Positions 41,482-50,557 of a stretch of DNA of 64,000 nt are shown here, piece after piece. The notes under the pieces were generated by a model, which saw only the letters and a program-made list of their open reading frames with translations, searched no databases and was not told the origin of the DNA. The position numbers and the translations under genes are program-made. Source of the DNA: Pseudomonas sp. S04 (GTDB lineage Bacteria; Pseudomonadota; Gammaproteobacteria; Pseudomonadales; Pseudomonadaceae). Within the stretch, counting starts at the first letter, position 1. Each line of letters opens with the position of its first letter. Location of the stretch: the NCBI RefSeq assembly GCF_009834545.1, contig NZ_CP019427.1, forward strand, positions 5,279,501 to 5,343,500, given 5' to 3'.

Positions 41482-42186
41482 GTGATCACCTCGTCGACAG
41501 TGGTAAATTCAGTGGTTGAAAAGCTTCGCAGCGCCCTGGCGCGCGGGCAGTGGCGCTCGGGCGAGATGTTGCCCGGGCAACGCGAACTGGCTGAACAGCT
41601 GGGGATCAGTCGCCCCAGCCTGCGCGAAGCGGTGATAGTCCTGGAAACCCTCGGCCTGGTGCGCTCCATGCCCGGCAAAGGCGTGGTGGTACTGGAAGCC
41701 AACCTCAGCGATGCGCCCATCAGCGACAACGGCGTGGCCAGCGCCAGCCTCGAGGATGTCCTGCAACTGCGCTACACCCTTGAGCCGTTCATTGTCGGCC
41801 TGGTCGCCCAGTCCATCAGCAGCAAGGAAATCGGCCAACTGCGCCTGACGCTGATGGACATGCGCGAAGCCCTCGACGCCAACGACAGCGAAGCCGGAAT
41901 GAACGCCTACATCGCGTTCCACGAAGAACTGTTCACCCTGACTTGCAACCCGATCTTCCAGAACGTCGTGCAGCAGACCAGCAACGCCCTCAAGGAGAGC
42001 GCCGAGATACTGCGCAACTCACCCGAACACCTGGCCGAGCGACTGCAGGAAAACGAAGCGGTGGTACGCGCCATCCGCAACAAGAACAGTGCCCTGGCCA
42101 GCGCCGAAATGCGCCGGCACATCCTTCGCGAAGGCCAGCGGATGGGCATTGAATTGAATATCCCGGACGACAACCTGGGCAAATAA
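41482..42186 (+). CDS. FadR-subfamily GntR regulator 1
   Basis: 234 residues. Winged helix-turn-helix: SALARGQWRSGEMLPGQRELAEQLGISRPSLREAVIVLE, then an FCD ligand-binding domain (YTLEPFIVGLVAQ...FHEELFTLTCNP...RRHILREG) with the usual metal-binding Asp/His set. GTG 41482 (GGAG six bases upstream) is preferred over ATG 41470. Directly downstream of the carrier gene, so it probably senses the carried acid and binds the GGTAAGACC sites. Confidence 0.85.
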   Translation: MITSSTVVNSVVEKLRSALARGQWRSGEMLPGQRELAEQLGISRPSLREAVIVLETLGLVRSMPGKGVVVLEANLSDAPISDNGVASASLEDVLQLRYTLEPFIVGLVAQSISSKEIGQLRLTLMDMREALDANDSEAGMNAYIAFHEELFTLTCNPIFQNVVQQTSNALKESAEILRNSPEHLAERLQENEAVVRAIRNKNSALASAEMRRHILREGQRMGIELNIPDDNLGK

Positions 42187-42228
42187 CGGCAGTAGCCCCC
42201 TTATCGGCAACCGGACTGGAGACAGGCC

Positions 42229-42921
42229 ATGACTTCCTGCGCCTTGAAGAATCCCGCTTTCTCGATTTCTGGCACCCTGCCCCGCCGCCAGCGGGAACAA
42301 TTGCGCTGCATCGACGATGTCTATCCCCAGGTATTCGACGCCATTCTCGAACACCCCATCGCTCCAGCCCCGCGCTTTACCGAGGAGAGCCTGGGCCAGC
42401 GCTTCGGAGTCAGCCGCAGTGTCATACGCCAGGTCCTGGAGCGCCTGGCCCGTCAGCAGGTGGTGATTTTGCGACCCAATCATCGCCCCCAGGTGGCCGC
42501 GCCCGATGCCGAACAGACCCGGCAGATCTTCCACGCCCGGCGATTGGCGGAAACGACCCTGGTGCGCCTGGCGTGCCAGCAGCCAGCCTCCCGGCACCTG
42601 CCGCAGTTACGCCAATGGGTCGAACGTGAACGCCAATACCTGGAGCAGAACCGGCGGGCGGCAGCCATTCGCCTGTCTGGCGAGTTTCACCTGCAATTGG
42701 CGGACGTGGCGGGCAATGCCCCCCTGGCACAGTTCCTCGAGCGCCTGGTGCCGCTGACCTCGCTGGCATTGGCTCAGGGGCAGGCGCCGATCCTTGCCGA
42801 CGGCACCTGGCAGGCGCACCAAGCCCTCGTCGAGGCCGTCGAGCGCGGCGATGCACGGATGGCTGAAACCCTGATCAACCGTCACCTGGATCATCTGCAA
42901 GCGCTATTGCTCAACCCGTGA
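42229..42921 (+). CDS. FadR-subfamily GntR regulator 2
   Basis: A 230-residue protein with the N-terminal winged helix RFTEESLGQRFGVSRSVIRQVLERLARQQVV and an FCD domain (QTRQIFHARRLAETTLVRLA...FHLQLADVAGNAPLAQFLERLV...INRHLDHLQALL). It follows regulator 1 by 42 bp on the same strand. It is only distantly related to regulator 1, so this is not a recent duplication. Confidence 0.83.
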   Translation: MTSCALKNPAFSISGTLPRRQREQLRCIDDVYPQVFDAILEHPIAPAPRFTEESLGQRFGVSRSVIRQVLERLARQQVVILRPNHRPQVAAPDAEQTRQIFHARRLAETTLVRLACQQPASRHLPQLRQWVERERQYLEQNRRAAAIRLSGEFHLQLADVAGNAPLAQFLERLVPLTSLALAQGQAPILADGTWQAHQALVEAVERGDARMAETLINRHLDHLQALLLNP

Positions 42922-42948
42922 TCGGCAGCCCGGGCAAGGCTGACAACT

Positions 42949-43920
42949 TCAGGCAGCGGCCACCCGGGCAAAGCCTGCGCGGATCTTGTCTTCCGGCAAA
43001 TCATCGGCAATGAACACGATCACGCTTTCGCGCGCTTCACCTTCGGCCCACTCAGTGTCCCAATCGAAGCCATACAGCTTCAGCACCCCCTGAAACACCA
43101 TGCGCCGCGATTCCCCGGCAATACTCAGCACGCCTTTGTAGCGCAGCAGTTGTTTGCCGTGCGCTTCCAGCAGTTCGTTCATGAACTCGCTGAGCCGGTC
43201 GATATCCAGCGCCTGATCGCTGCGCAGCACCAGGCTGGAGATGCGGTCGATTGATGGTGCCTTGCTCACCGGGCGCAAGCTGACTCCGCCACCGAGGTCG
43301 GCATTGAGATTGAAGCCACGCACATCAAGCAACTCGGCCAGGTCGATCTTGCCGTGTTCGACCAGGCGGATCGGTGCGCGGCGATTGATCCGGGTCAGGC
43401 GCTCACTCAGTGCGGTGAATGTCGCCTCGTCCACCAGGTCACGTTTGCTGACCAGCAGGCGATCGGCAAAACCGATCTGAGCCTGGGCAATGGTCTGGGT
43501 CAGGTGCACGTCGGCGTGCGCGGCGTCTACCAGGGTGATGATGCCGTCGAGGATATAGCGCTCGCGCAACTCTTCATCGATAAAGAACGTCTGGGCCACG
43601 GGAGCCGGGTCGGCCAGGCCGGTGCATTCGATCACCAGGCGATCAAAAGTGAGCTCGCCACTGTCCAGGCGCTCGAGCAGCAGGTACAGGGCTTTGGTCA
43701 GGTCGGTGTGAATAGTGCAGCAGACGCAGCCATTGGACAGCGTCATCACTTGCACCGGCTCGTCTCCCAACAATTGGGTGTCGATACCGGCATCACTGAA
43801 TTCGTTTTCGATTACCGCGATTTTCAGCCCGTGCTCGGTTTTGAGCAGATGACGCAGCAGCGTGGTCTTGCCGGCACCGAGGAAGCCACTGAGGACCGTT
43901 ACCGGGATGGGAGAGGACAC
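42949..43920 (-). CDS. CobW/COG0523 metal-binding GTPase
   Basis: A 323-residue P-loop GTPase of the G3E family: Walker A GFLGAGKTT (12-20), metal motif CVCC (65-68), ECTGLADPAPV and a C-terminal CobW domain. Relatives (YjiA, ZigA) act as metallochaperones or metal-insertion factors. No Zur-type palindrome is seen upstream, and a REPIN fills the gap to ybdD. PA4604 equivalent. Confidence 0.88.
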   Translation of the reverse strand: MSSPIPVTVLSGFLGAGKTTLLRHLLKTEHGLKIAVIENEFSDAGIDTQLLGDEPVQVMTLSNGCVCCTIHTDLTKALYLLLERLDSGELTFDRLVIECTGLADPAPVAQTFFIDEELRERYILDGIITLVDAAHADVHLTQTIAQAQIGFADRLLVSKRDLVDEATFTALSERLTRINRRAPIRLVEHGKIDLAELLDVRGFNLNADLGGGVSLRPVSKAPSIDRISSLVLRSDQALDIDRLSEFMNELLEAHGKQLLRYKGVLSIAGESRRMVFQGVLKLYGFDWDTEWAEGEARESVIVFIADDLPEDKIRAGFARVAAA

Positions 43921-43965
43921 GTTCGATCTCCTGTTTCACAAAATTGAAAAGAAACACAAAACAAA

Positions 43966-44055
43966 TGTGGGAGCGGGCTTGTCCGCGATGGCGGACTATC
44001 ACTCAACATTGATGTTGAATGTAAAGTCGCTATCGCGGGCAAGCCCGCTCCCACA
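43966..44055. repeat. REPIN (GTGGGAGC type)
   Basis: TGTGGGAGCGGGCTTGTCCG at the left and CGGGCAAGCCCGCTCCCACA at the right enclose about 50 bp with an inner palindrome (CAACATTGATGTTG). Located between the CobW-type gene and ybdD. Confidence 0.9.
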
Positions 44056-44081
44056 GGGATTGCATCAACCTGGCTGTCAGA

Positions 44082-44279
44082 TCAACAGCACTTGGGCCCA
44101 CCCTTGCCGCCGTAACGAGCTTCCTGGCGTTCGCGAAAGAACATCTCGTAGCTCATCACCGGCTTGTCCGGGTGGTTGGTTTGCATATGCTCGACGTAAT
44201 TGTCGTAGTCGGGCATGCCGACCATCAGGCGCGCGGCCTGACCGAGGTATTTACCGAGGCGACTCAGGTCATTGAACAC
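44082..44279 (-). CDS. ybdD: YbdD/YjiX (DUF466) small protein
   Basis: 65 residues: [21 protein letters not shown], then [21 protein letters not shown] and a basic tail ending GGPKCC. The family always accompanies CstA/BtsT pyruvate transporters and is thought to support transport. It lies 15 bp after cstA in one operon. Confidence 0.95.
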   Translation of the reverse strand: MFNDLSRLGKYLGQAARLMVGMPDYDNYVEHMQTNHPDKPVMSYEMFFRERQEARYGGKGGPKCC

Positions 44280-44294
44280 AGGAGCAATCCTCTC

Positions 44295-46361
44295 TTACGC
44301 ATCCGGCAGGGCCTGGTAGGGCGATTCTTTATCCGTACGTTCCTTGCTGCCCCAGGCGGCAATACCGACCTTGAGCGCATAGAACAGGATACTGAAGACC
44401 ACGAACAGGAACAGCGCGGTGAGCGTTGCGTTGGTGTAGGCGTTGAAGATCACGTGCTCCATCTGCGCAATGTTCTTGGCCGGAGCGAGAACCTGGCCAT
44501 TAGCCAAGGCATCGCTGTACTTCTTGGCCAGGGACAGGAAGCCGATCGCCGGGTTGGCGTCGAACAGCTTGATGAAGCCTGCGGTGGTGGTGCAGATCAG
44601 CAGCCAAACCGCCGGCAGCATGGTGACCCAGATGTAGCGCTGGCGCTTCATTTTGATCAGCACGACCGTGGCAAGCATCAGCGCAATACCGGCCAGCATC
44701 TGGTTGGAGATACCGAACAGCGGCCACAAGGTATTGATCCCACCCAGCGGATCGACCACGCCCTGGTACAGCAACCAGCCCCACATCGCCACACAACCGG
44801 CTGTCGCGATCAGGTTGGCAGTCCAGGACTCGGTACGCTTGAGGGCCGGAACAAAGGACCCGAGCAGGTCCTGCAGCATGAATCGCCCAGCACGGGTACC
44901 GGCGTCCACCGCCGTCAGGATGAACAGCGCTTCGAACAGAATGGCAAAGTGGTACCAGAATGCCATGGTGTTTTCACCAGGCAGGACACTGTGCAGGATC
45001 TGCGCAATACCGACCGCCAGGGTCGGTGCACCGCCGGCACGCGCCAGGATGGTGGTTTCGCCGATGTCATTGGCCACCGCCTGCAGGGCTTCCGGGGTAA
45101 TCGCGAAGCCCCAACTACTGACGGTTTGCGCCACGCTGACCACATCACTGCCAACCACGGCTGCCGGGCTATTCATGGCGAAGTACACGCCTGGCTCGAT
45201 CACCGAGGCGGCAACCATGGCCATGATGGCCACGAAAGACTCCATCAGCATGCCGCCGTAACCGATATAGCGGGCGTTGGTTTCGTTATCCAGCAGCTTG
45301 GGCGTAGTGCCCGAAGAGATCAGCGCATGGAAGCCGGAGACCGCACCACAGGCAATGGTAATGAACAGGAACGGGAACAGACCGCCCTTCCACACCGGGC
45401 CCGTGCCATCAATGAACTGGGTCAGCGCCGGCATTTTCAGCTCAGGCATGGTCACCAGGATGCCAATGGCCAGGGCAATGATGGTGCCGATCTTGAGGAA
45501 GGTAGACAGGTAGTCACGAGGCGCCAGAATCAGCCACACCGGCAACGACGCCGCGACAAAGCCATAGCCCACCAGCATCCAGGTAATTTCGATCCCGGTG
45601 AAGGTGAAAGCCTTGGCCCAGACCGGATCCGCGGCAATCTGCCCGCCCAGCCAGATGGAGCCCAGCAGCAGCAACACGCCGATCACCGAGATCTCGCCAA
45701 TGCGACCCGGGCGGACGTAGCGCATGTAGAGGCCCATGAACATCGCGATCGGGATGGTCGCCATCACCGTGAAAATGCCCCAAGGGCTTTCGGCCAGGGC
45801 CTTGACCACGATCAGCGCCAGCACCGCAAGGATGATGATCATGATCAGGAAGCAGCCAAACAGCGCGATGGTGCCAGGGACGCGGCCCATTTCTTCACGG
45901 ACGATGTCACCCAGGGAACGGCCGTTGCGGCGGGTGGACATGAACAGGACCATGAAGTCCTGGACGGCACCCGCCAGCACCACGCCCGCGATCAGCCACA
46001 GCGTGCCGGGCAAATAGCCCATCTGCGCTGCCAGCACCGGGCCGACCAACGGGCCAGCACCGGCAATAGCGGCAAAGTGGTGACCGAACAGAATGTGTTT
46101 GTTGGTCGGCACATAGTCCAGACCATCATTGTTGAGCACTGCGGGGGTGGCCCGCCGTGGGTCGAGTTGCATCACATGGGTTGCGATGAACAGGCTGTAG
46201 TAACGATATGCGACCAGATAAATGGCCACTGCCGCGACCACAATCCACAAGGCGTTGATCGCCTCACCCCGTCGCAATGCCACTACGCCGAGGGCGCACG
46301 CTCCTACGATTGCCAGCAGCAGCCAGGGTAAGTGGCGTAGCAGGCTATTATTATTTTTCAT
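44295..46361 (-). CDS. cstA: CstA/BtsT-family pyruvate (carbon starvation) transporter
   Basis: A 688-residue membrane protein with about 16 to 18 hydrophobic segments. The conserved HFAAIAGAGPLVGPVLAAQMGYLPG, GAVQDFMVLFMSTRRNGRSLG and GISNQMLAGIALML regions are CstA hallmarks. Relatives import pyruvate under carbon starvation. The operon cstA-ybdD matches PA4606-PA4605. Confidence 0.94.
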   Translation of the reverse strand: MKNNNSLLRHLPWLLLAIVGACALGVVALRRGEAINALWIVVAAVAIYLVAYRYYSLFIATHVMQLDPRRATPAVLNNDGLDYVPTNKHILFGHHFAAIAGAGPLVGPVLAAQMGYLPGTLWLIAGVVLAGAVQDFMVLFMSTRRNGRSLGDIVREEMGRVPGTIALFGCFLIMIIILAVLALIVVKALAESPWGIFTVMATIPIAMFMGLYMRYVRPGRIGEISVIGVLLLLGSIWLGGQIAADPVWAKAFTFTGIEITWMLVGYGFVAASLPVWLILAPRDYLSTFLKIGTIIALAIGILVTMPELKMPALTQFIDGTGPVWKGGLFPFLFITIACGAVSGFHALISSGTTPKLLDNETNARYIGYGGMLMESFVAIMAMVAASVIEPGVYFAMNSPAAVVGSDVVSVAQTVSSWGFAITPEALQAVANDIGETTILARAGGAPTLAVGIAQILHSVLPGENTMAFWYHFAILFEALFILTAVDAGTRAGRFMLQDLLGSFVPALKRTESWTANLIATAGCVAMWGWLLYQGVVDPLGGINTLWPLFGISNQMLAGIALMLATVVLIKMKRQRYIWVTMLPAVWLLICTTTAGFIKLFDANPAIGFLSLAKKYSDALANGQVLAPAKNIAQMEHVIFNAYTNATLTALFLFVVFSILFYALKVGIAAWGSKERTDKESPYQALPDA

Positions 46362-46520
46362 TTTTTTATTCCAGCCAGGTGGACTTGAGAGACAGCCACC
46401 CCGAGTTTAGCGCCGATTTCGCCAAAGGCCATACCCCGACATTGGTCTAGAGCCTTGCCTTGAGTGGCAGCGCCTACGGATGCGGGTCTATAGTCAGCCC
46501 ATTCGCGGAGGAACTGCACC

Positions 46521-46889
46521 ATGAGCACCCACGCTGGCAATCGCCGTCGTTTCCGGCGAATCGCATTCGACGCCCGAACCGAACTGAGCCAGGGCAATCA
46601 CCGCTGGCCGGTGAAACTACTCGACCTGTCGCTCAAGGGCTTGCTGGTGCAACGCCCGGATCCCTGGCTGGGCGATCGCAACCGGATCTTTTCGGTGGAC
46701 ATTCACTTGAGTGAAGAAACCGAAATCCGCATGGACGTGCAATTGACCCACGAAGAGCACGACCAACTCGGATTTGTCTGTCGCTACATCAGCCTGGAGT
46801 CCGTCAGCAGCTTGCGCCGGCTGATCGAACTCAATCTCGGTGACCCGCAGGAGCTGGAGCGCGAACTGGGTGCCCTGATCGAAACCTGA
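46521..46889 (+). CDS. PilZ-domain c-di-GMP receptor (MapZ-like)
   Basis: 122 residues: the N-terminal RRRFRR and downstream DLSLKG motif (D-x-S-x-x-G) are the c-di-GMP-binding pair of a PilZ domain; the whole protein is a single PilZ fold. The PA4608 equivalent, MapZ, binds the chemoreceptor methyltransferase CheR1. The gene sits between cstA and radA. The ribosome site is GGAGG. Confidence 0.9.
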   Translation: MSTHAGNRRRFRRIAFDARTELSQGNHRWPVKLLDLSLKGLLVQRPDPWLGDRNRIFSVDIHLSEETEIRMDVQLTHEEHDQLGFVCRYISLESVSSLRRLIELNLGDPQELERELGALIET

Positions 46890-46898
46890 GCGCCGGGG

Positions 46899-48266
46899 TT
46901 ACTCGAACAATGCGTCGAGGGCTTGTTCCAGGCGCGTCACCGCGATGATCCGCAACCCTGCCGGGGCTTCCTTCGGGGCATTGCCTTTGGGCACGATCGC
47001 GCGCTTGAAGCCGTGCTTGGCGGCTTCTTTCAAGCGTTCCTGGCCGCTGGGCACCGGGCGCACTTCCCCGGACAAACCGACTTCACCAAACACCAGCAGA
47101 TCGTGGGGCAACGGCCGGTTACGCAGGCTGGACATCACGGCGGCCATCAACGCCAGGTCCGAAGCGGTTTCCAGCACCTTGACCCCGCCCACTACGTTGA
47201 GGAATACATCCTGGTCGTGGGTCGGAATACCACCATGCCGGTGCAGGACTGCCAGCAACATGGCCAGCCGGTTCTGATCCAGGCCCAGGGTCACCCGGCG
47301 CGGATTGGCCAGGTGGCTGTCGTCCACCAGCGCCTGGACTTCCACCAACATGGGACGGGTACCTTCCCACGTAGCCATGACCACACTGCCCGGCACTTCT
47401 TCCTGGGCCCGGGTAAGGAAAATCGCCGACGGATTGGAGACTTCTTTCAGGCCCTTGTCGGTCATGCCGAAAACACCCAGTTCGTTAACCGCGCCAAAAC
47501 GGTTTTTCACCGCTCGCAACAGGCGCAGGCGACCATCGGACTCGCCTTCGAAATACAGCACGGTGTCGACCATGTGCTCCAGGACCCTAGGCCCCGCCAG
47601 CGCGCCTTCCTTGGTCACATGACCGACCAGGAAAATCGCCGTGCCGCTTTGTTTCGCGTAACGCACCAACAGCGCCGCACTTTCGCGCACCTGGGACACG
47701 CCGCCGGGTGCCGACTGCAGTTGTTCAGTGAAAATCGTCTGGATCGAGTCGATCACCATGACCTTGGGCTTTTCCACCCGCGCCGTGGCGATGATGGTTT
47801 CGATACAGGTTTCGGTCATGACCCGCAGTTGATCCTGGGGCAAGCCCAGGCGTCGGGCACGCATGGCCACTTGCTGCTGTGACTCCTCACCGGTGACATA
47901 GAGGGCCGGCATGCGGGTGGCGAGATTGCACAGGGTCTGCAGGAGAATGGTTGACTTGCCGATCCCCGGATCACCGCCGATCAACACCACGGAACCGTCG
48001 ACCAGGCCACCGCCCAGCACTCGGTCGAGCTCGCCGGAAGCGGTGGAGAAACGCGGAATCTCTTCGACGCTGACTTCGGCCAGGGTCTTGATCTGCGCCT
48101 GCTGCCCGGCCCAGCCAGTACGCCCGCTGGGAGCGGCGGCACCGCCACTCTCCACCATGGTTTCGGTCAGGGTGTTCCAGGCCCCGCACTCACCGCATTG
48201 GCCCGCCCATTTGGGGAAGGTCGAACCGCACTCGGTGCAGCCGTACATGCGTTTTGCCTTGGCCAT
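46899..48266 (-). CDS. radA: DNA repair protein RadA (Sms)
   Basis: 455 residues. N-terminal zinc finger C10, C13, C24, C27; RecA-like core with Walker A GGDPGIGKST, the KNRFG motif (VKNRFGAVNELG) and a C-terminal LonP-like domain. RadA helps branch migration in recombination. It ends 9 bp from the PilZ gene, convergently. Confidence 0.97.
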   Translation of the reverse strand: MAKAKRMYGCTECGSTFPKWAGQCGECGAWNTLTETMVESGGAAAPSGRTGWAGQQAQIKTLAEVSVEEIPRFSTASGELDRVLGGGLVDGSVVLIGGDPGIGKSTILLQTLCNLATRMPALYVTGEESQQQVAMRARRLGLPQDQLRVMTETCIETIIATARVEKPKVMVIDSIQTIFTEQLQSAPGGVSQVRESAALLVRYAKQSGTAIFLVGHVTKEGALAGPRVLEHMVDTVLYFEGESDGRLRLLRAVKNRFGAVNELGVFGMTDKGLKEVSNPSAIFLTRAQEEVPGSVVMATWEGTRPMLVEVQALVDDSHLANPRRVTLGLDQNRLAMLLAVLHRHGGIPTHDQDVFLNVVGGVKVLETASDLALMAAVMSSLRNRPLPHDLLVFGEVGLSGEVRPVPSGQERLKEAAKHGFKRAIVPKGNAPKEAPAGLRIIAVTRLEQALDALFE

Positions 48267-48961
48267 CTGAACTCCCGGGAAAAAACCGCGATGATAACCC
48301 AGCTGGAAAGGTTCGGTACGGCAGAAGGCTGATGGTTATTTTGTACAACTTATACGCCGCGACCGGAAAGTTTAAACTATCCACCATTCAATTCCCCGTT
48401 TAACACCACGACCCGCACTGCTCAAGTTTCAGCAACGTAATAAACGTATTGCTTGGCTGTCACCGAGTTAGAACCACCACACCTTTTTTTCGACAAGCTC
48501 TCTCAAGCAATCAAACCCAAAAACTTGTACAACCCTTCAAATAAGTACAGCACTTGTACAACTCAAATATCAAAATACCTTCATCTTGATATCACTTGTT
48601 TGATTCGGGTATTCACCTAACAACCAGGAACACAAAACTTACAAAGGCAGACCAAAAACATTCAAAAAGTGAGTTCAATTAACCGCTCAATCTCAGGCCG
48701 ACCTTATCACCAGCCCCCTTCGTCACTGACCAATATCGAGGCCAGGCAGAAGGTCCAACTGACCCACGCCTCTCAGTGCACAAGAGACCACGCAGATCGG
48801 CCACCGCTGCCCATTCAGATGCGGAGTTGATGGCATTTTGTAAACTTCTTGCCACCTTTCAGGTCGATAGTGACGTGAAACGCAAGCACTTGTGTCGAGC
48901 AAGACCCGTTTTGGTGAATTACACTGCGTTCACCAACCTCATCTGTAACAAGGAATAACCT
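48267..48961. other. 695-bp gene-free, lower-GC tract with TTGTACAA repeats
   Basis: No convincing gene is seen. The 8-bp palindrome TTGTACAA occurs at 48341-48348, 48525-48532 and 48554-48561, the last two inside ACTTGTACAAC, 29 bp apart. The tract must hold the radA and mscL promoters. A 60-codon frame at 48776-48958 has no ribosome site or family features and is not called. Confidence 0.6.
48911..48936. promoter_or_regulatory. Inverted repeat just before mscL
   Basis: TTGGTGAA (48911-48918) and TTCACCAA (48929-48936) are exact inverse copies around a 10-bp spacer, ending 25 bp before the mscL ATG. It could be an operator or a 5' leader hairpin. Confidence 0.5.
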
Positions 48962-49375
48962 ATGGGCGTGATAAGTGAGTTCAAGGCCTTCGCGGTCAAA
49001 GGGAATGTGGTCGACATGGCCGTGGGCATCATCATCGGTGCGGCGTTCGGCAAGATCGTAACGTCGTTTGTCGGGGACCTGATCATGCCGCCAATCGGCC
49101 TGCTGATCGGTGGGGTGGACTTCGGGGACCTGGCAATCCCCCTGAAAGCGGCACAGGGCGACGCCCCGGCCGTGGTGCTGGCCTACGGTAAATTCATCCA
49201 GAGCATCATCGACTTCGTGATCGTCGCATTCGCGATCTTCATGGGCGTCAAGGCCATCAACCGCCTGAAGCGCGAAGAGGCCGTGGCACCAAGCCTGCCG
49301 CCTGTTCCGACCAAGGAAGAAGAGCTGCTGGGAGAGATCCGCGACCTGCTCAAGGTGCAGAACAGCAAGCCCTGA
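48962..49375 (+). CDS. mscL: Large-conductance mechanosensitive channel
   Basis: A 137-residue inner-membrane channel opened by membrane tension to release solutes in osmotic downshock. TM1 ([18 protein letters not shown]) with the pore-lining pattern, a periplasmic loop, TM2 ([20 protein letters not shown]) and a charged C-terminal helix. ATG 48962 with AAGGA upstream. Confidence 0.98.
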   Translation: MGVISEFKAFAVKGNVVDMAVGIIIGAAFGKIVTSFVGDLIMPPIGLLIGGVDFGDLAIPLKAAQGDAPAVVLAYGKFIQSIIDFVIVAFAIFMGVKAINRLKREEAVAPSLPPVPTKEEELLGEIRDLLKVQNSKP

Positions 49376-49395
49376 GGGCTGTGAAGAAAACCAGA

Positions 49396-49420
49396 ACGGC
49401 GCCCAATGGCGCCGTTTTTT
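49396..49420. terminator. Bidirectional terminator, mscL and fpr
   Basis: ACGGCGCC, loop CAAT, GGCGCCGT then six T, directly at the 3' end of fpr on the other strand; suited to terminate mscL. Confidence 0.92.
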
Positions 49421-50197
49421 CTACCAGTAGTTTTCTACCGCGACCTGGCCAGGACGTCGACTCAGGCTCAATTGCAGGTCGCGCCGTTTCAACAGGTTAC
49501 GCGTCTCGTCGATCATCTGCGGGTTGCCACACAGCATCACCCGCGAATGCTCGGCAGTGATCGGCACCCCCGCGGCCCGCTCCAGCTCACCATTTTCAAG
49601 CAGGTGAGTGATTCGCCCCTGCAACGCCCCCGGGTGCTGTTCACGTGTCACCGTGGCAATAAATTGCAGCTTGTGGGCGTACTCCGCCAGATACTCGCGC
49701 TCCGCCAAGCCCGCGATCAATGCCTGATACGCCAGCTCGCGGGCCTCACGCACGCTGTACACCAGAATGATCCGCTGGAATTTTTCCCAGGCCTCGAAGT
49801 CCTGCAAGATCGATAGAAATGGCGCGATCCCGGTACCAGTGGACAGCAACCACAGATCACGTCCATCGACAAAACGATCAAGCGTCAGATACCCAAAAGC
49901 CTGCCGGTCGACCAGCAAGGTATCGCCGACGTTGAGGCGACTCAGCTCGCTGGTGAACTCACCACCCGGCACGACAATTGAGAAGAACTCGAGATACTCA
50001 TCATGGGGTGAAGACACCATGGAATAGGCTCGCCACACCGTGCTGCCGTCGGCCCTGGTTACACCCAGGCGCGCAAACTGCCCCGCCCGAAACCGAAAAC
50101 CCGCGTCACGCGTGGTGCGCAAGGTAAACAGGCTGGGGGTCAATGGCTGTACATCGAGCAAGGTCTGACGGGTGAATTTCTCTTCACTGGCGCTCAT
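49421..50197 (-). CDS. fpr: Ferredoxin-NADP+ reductase
   Basis: 258 residues from ATG 50197 (MSASEEKFTRQ). The FAD-binding motif is in RAYSMVS, and the NADP domain has LLSTGTGIAPFLSIL and a C-terminal aromatic (NYW), as in bacterial subclass FPRs. It reduces ferredoxin/flavodoxin or acts in oxidative defence. An upstream extension to 50254 has no ribosome site. Confidence 0.95.
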   Translation of the reverse strand: MSASEEKFTRQTLLDVQPLTPSLFTLRTTRDAGFRFRAGQFARLGVTRADGSTVWRAYSMVSSPHDEYLEFFSIVVPGGEFTSELSRLNVGDTLLVDRQAFGYLTLDRFVDGRDLWLLSTGTGIAPFLSILQDFEAWEKFQRIILVYSVREARELAYQALIAGLAEREYLAEYAHKLQFIATVTREQHPGALQGRITHLLENGELERAAGVPITAEHSRVMLCGNPQMIDETRNLLKRRDLQLSLSRRPGQVAVENYW

Positions 50198-50475
50198 GAG
50201 GGACTCCGCAGGTCTGATGCCTCCAGTGTCCCGCAAAGCCAAGGGAAGAAACACCGTTGATTTGTGGTGTTATTAACCCACGAGTACGACATTACCCACT
50301 AGATAGTTAATAACTTAAACAATTATGTTTAACATACAAATAAAACCATTCAAATCCAGTCACTTAAATATCAAATAGCAGACAGGCGCAGCCGAATATC
50401 AGCCAGACTGCGCAACACATAACTAATTAATTGTTTTGCGATCCTCTGCAAGAGCAAAAAATTCGCACGCTCACG

Positions 50476-50491
50476 GTAGGATATCTCCTAC
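50476..50491. promoter_or_regulatory. Lux-box-like palindrome upstream of ppoR
   Basis: GTAGGATATCTCCTAC: GTAGGA and TCCTAC around TATC. Symmetry and size are like half-site pairs bound by LuxR-type regulators. It lies 67 bp before ppoR. Confidence 0.45.
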
Positions 50492-50498
50492 ACTCAGC

Positions 50499-50529
50499 AA
50501 GTGCTGTTTTTTGGACGTACCCAGCACTT
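50499..50529 (+). repeat. Inverted repeat in the ppoR leader
   Basis: AAGTGCTG (50499-50506) and CAGCACTT (50522-50529), 15-base loop that includes a T-run. A possible leader hairpin or attenuator before ppoR. Confidence 0.45.
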
Positions 50530-50557
50530 TCGCAGTTAGGTAATAGGAGAGTGATCC

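Noticed and set aside
43921..43965. Zur-type operator upstream of the CobW-type GTPase
   Set aside because: No palindromic Zur site was found, so a zinc-starvation role is not supported.
44172..46331. 719-codon frame opposite cstA
   Set aside because: Unstructured His/Gln/Arg-rich translation typical of antisense to a membrane protein.
48776..48958. 60-codon frame before mscL
   Set aside because: No ribosome site, no recognisable protein features, and it contains the likely mscL promoter.
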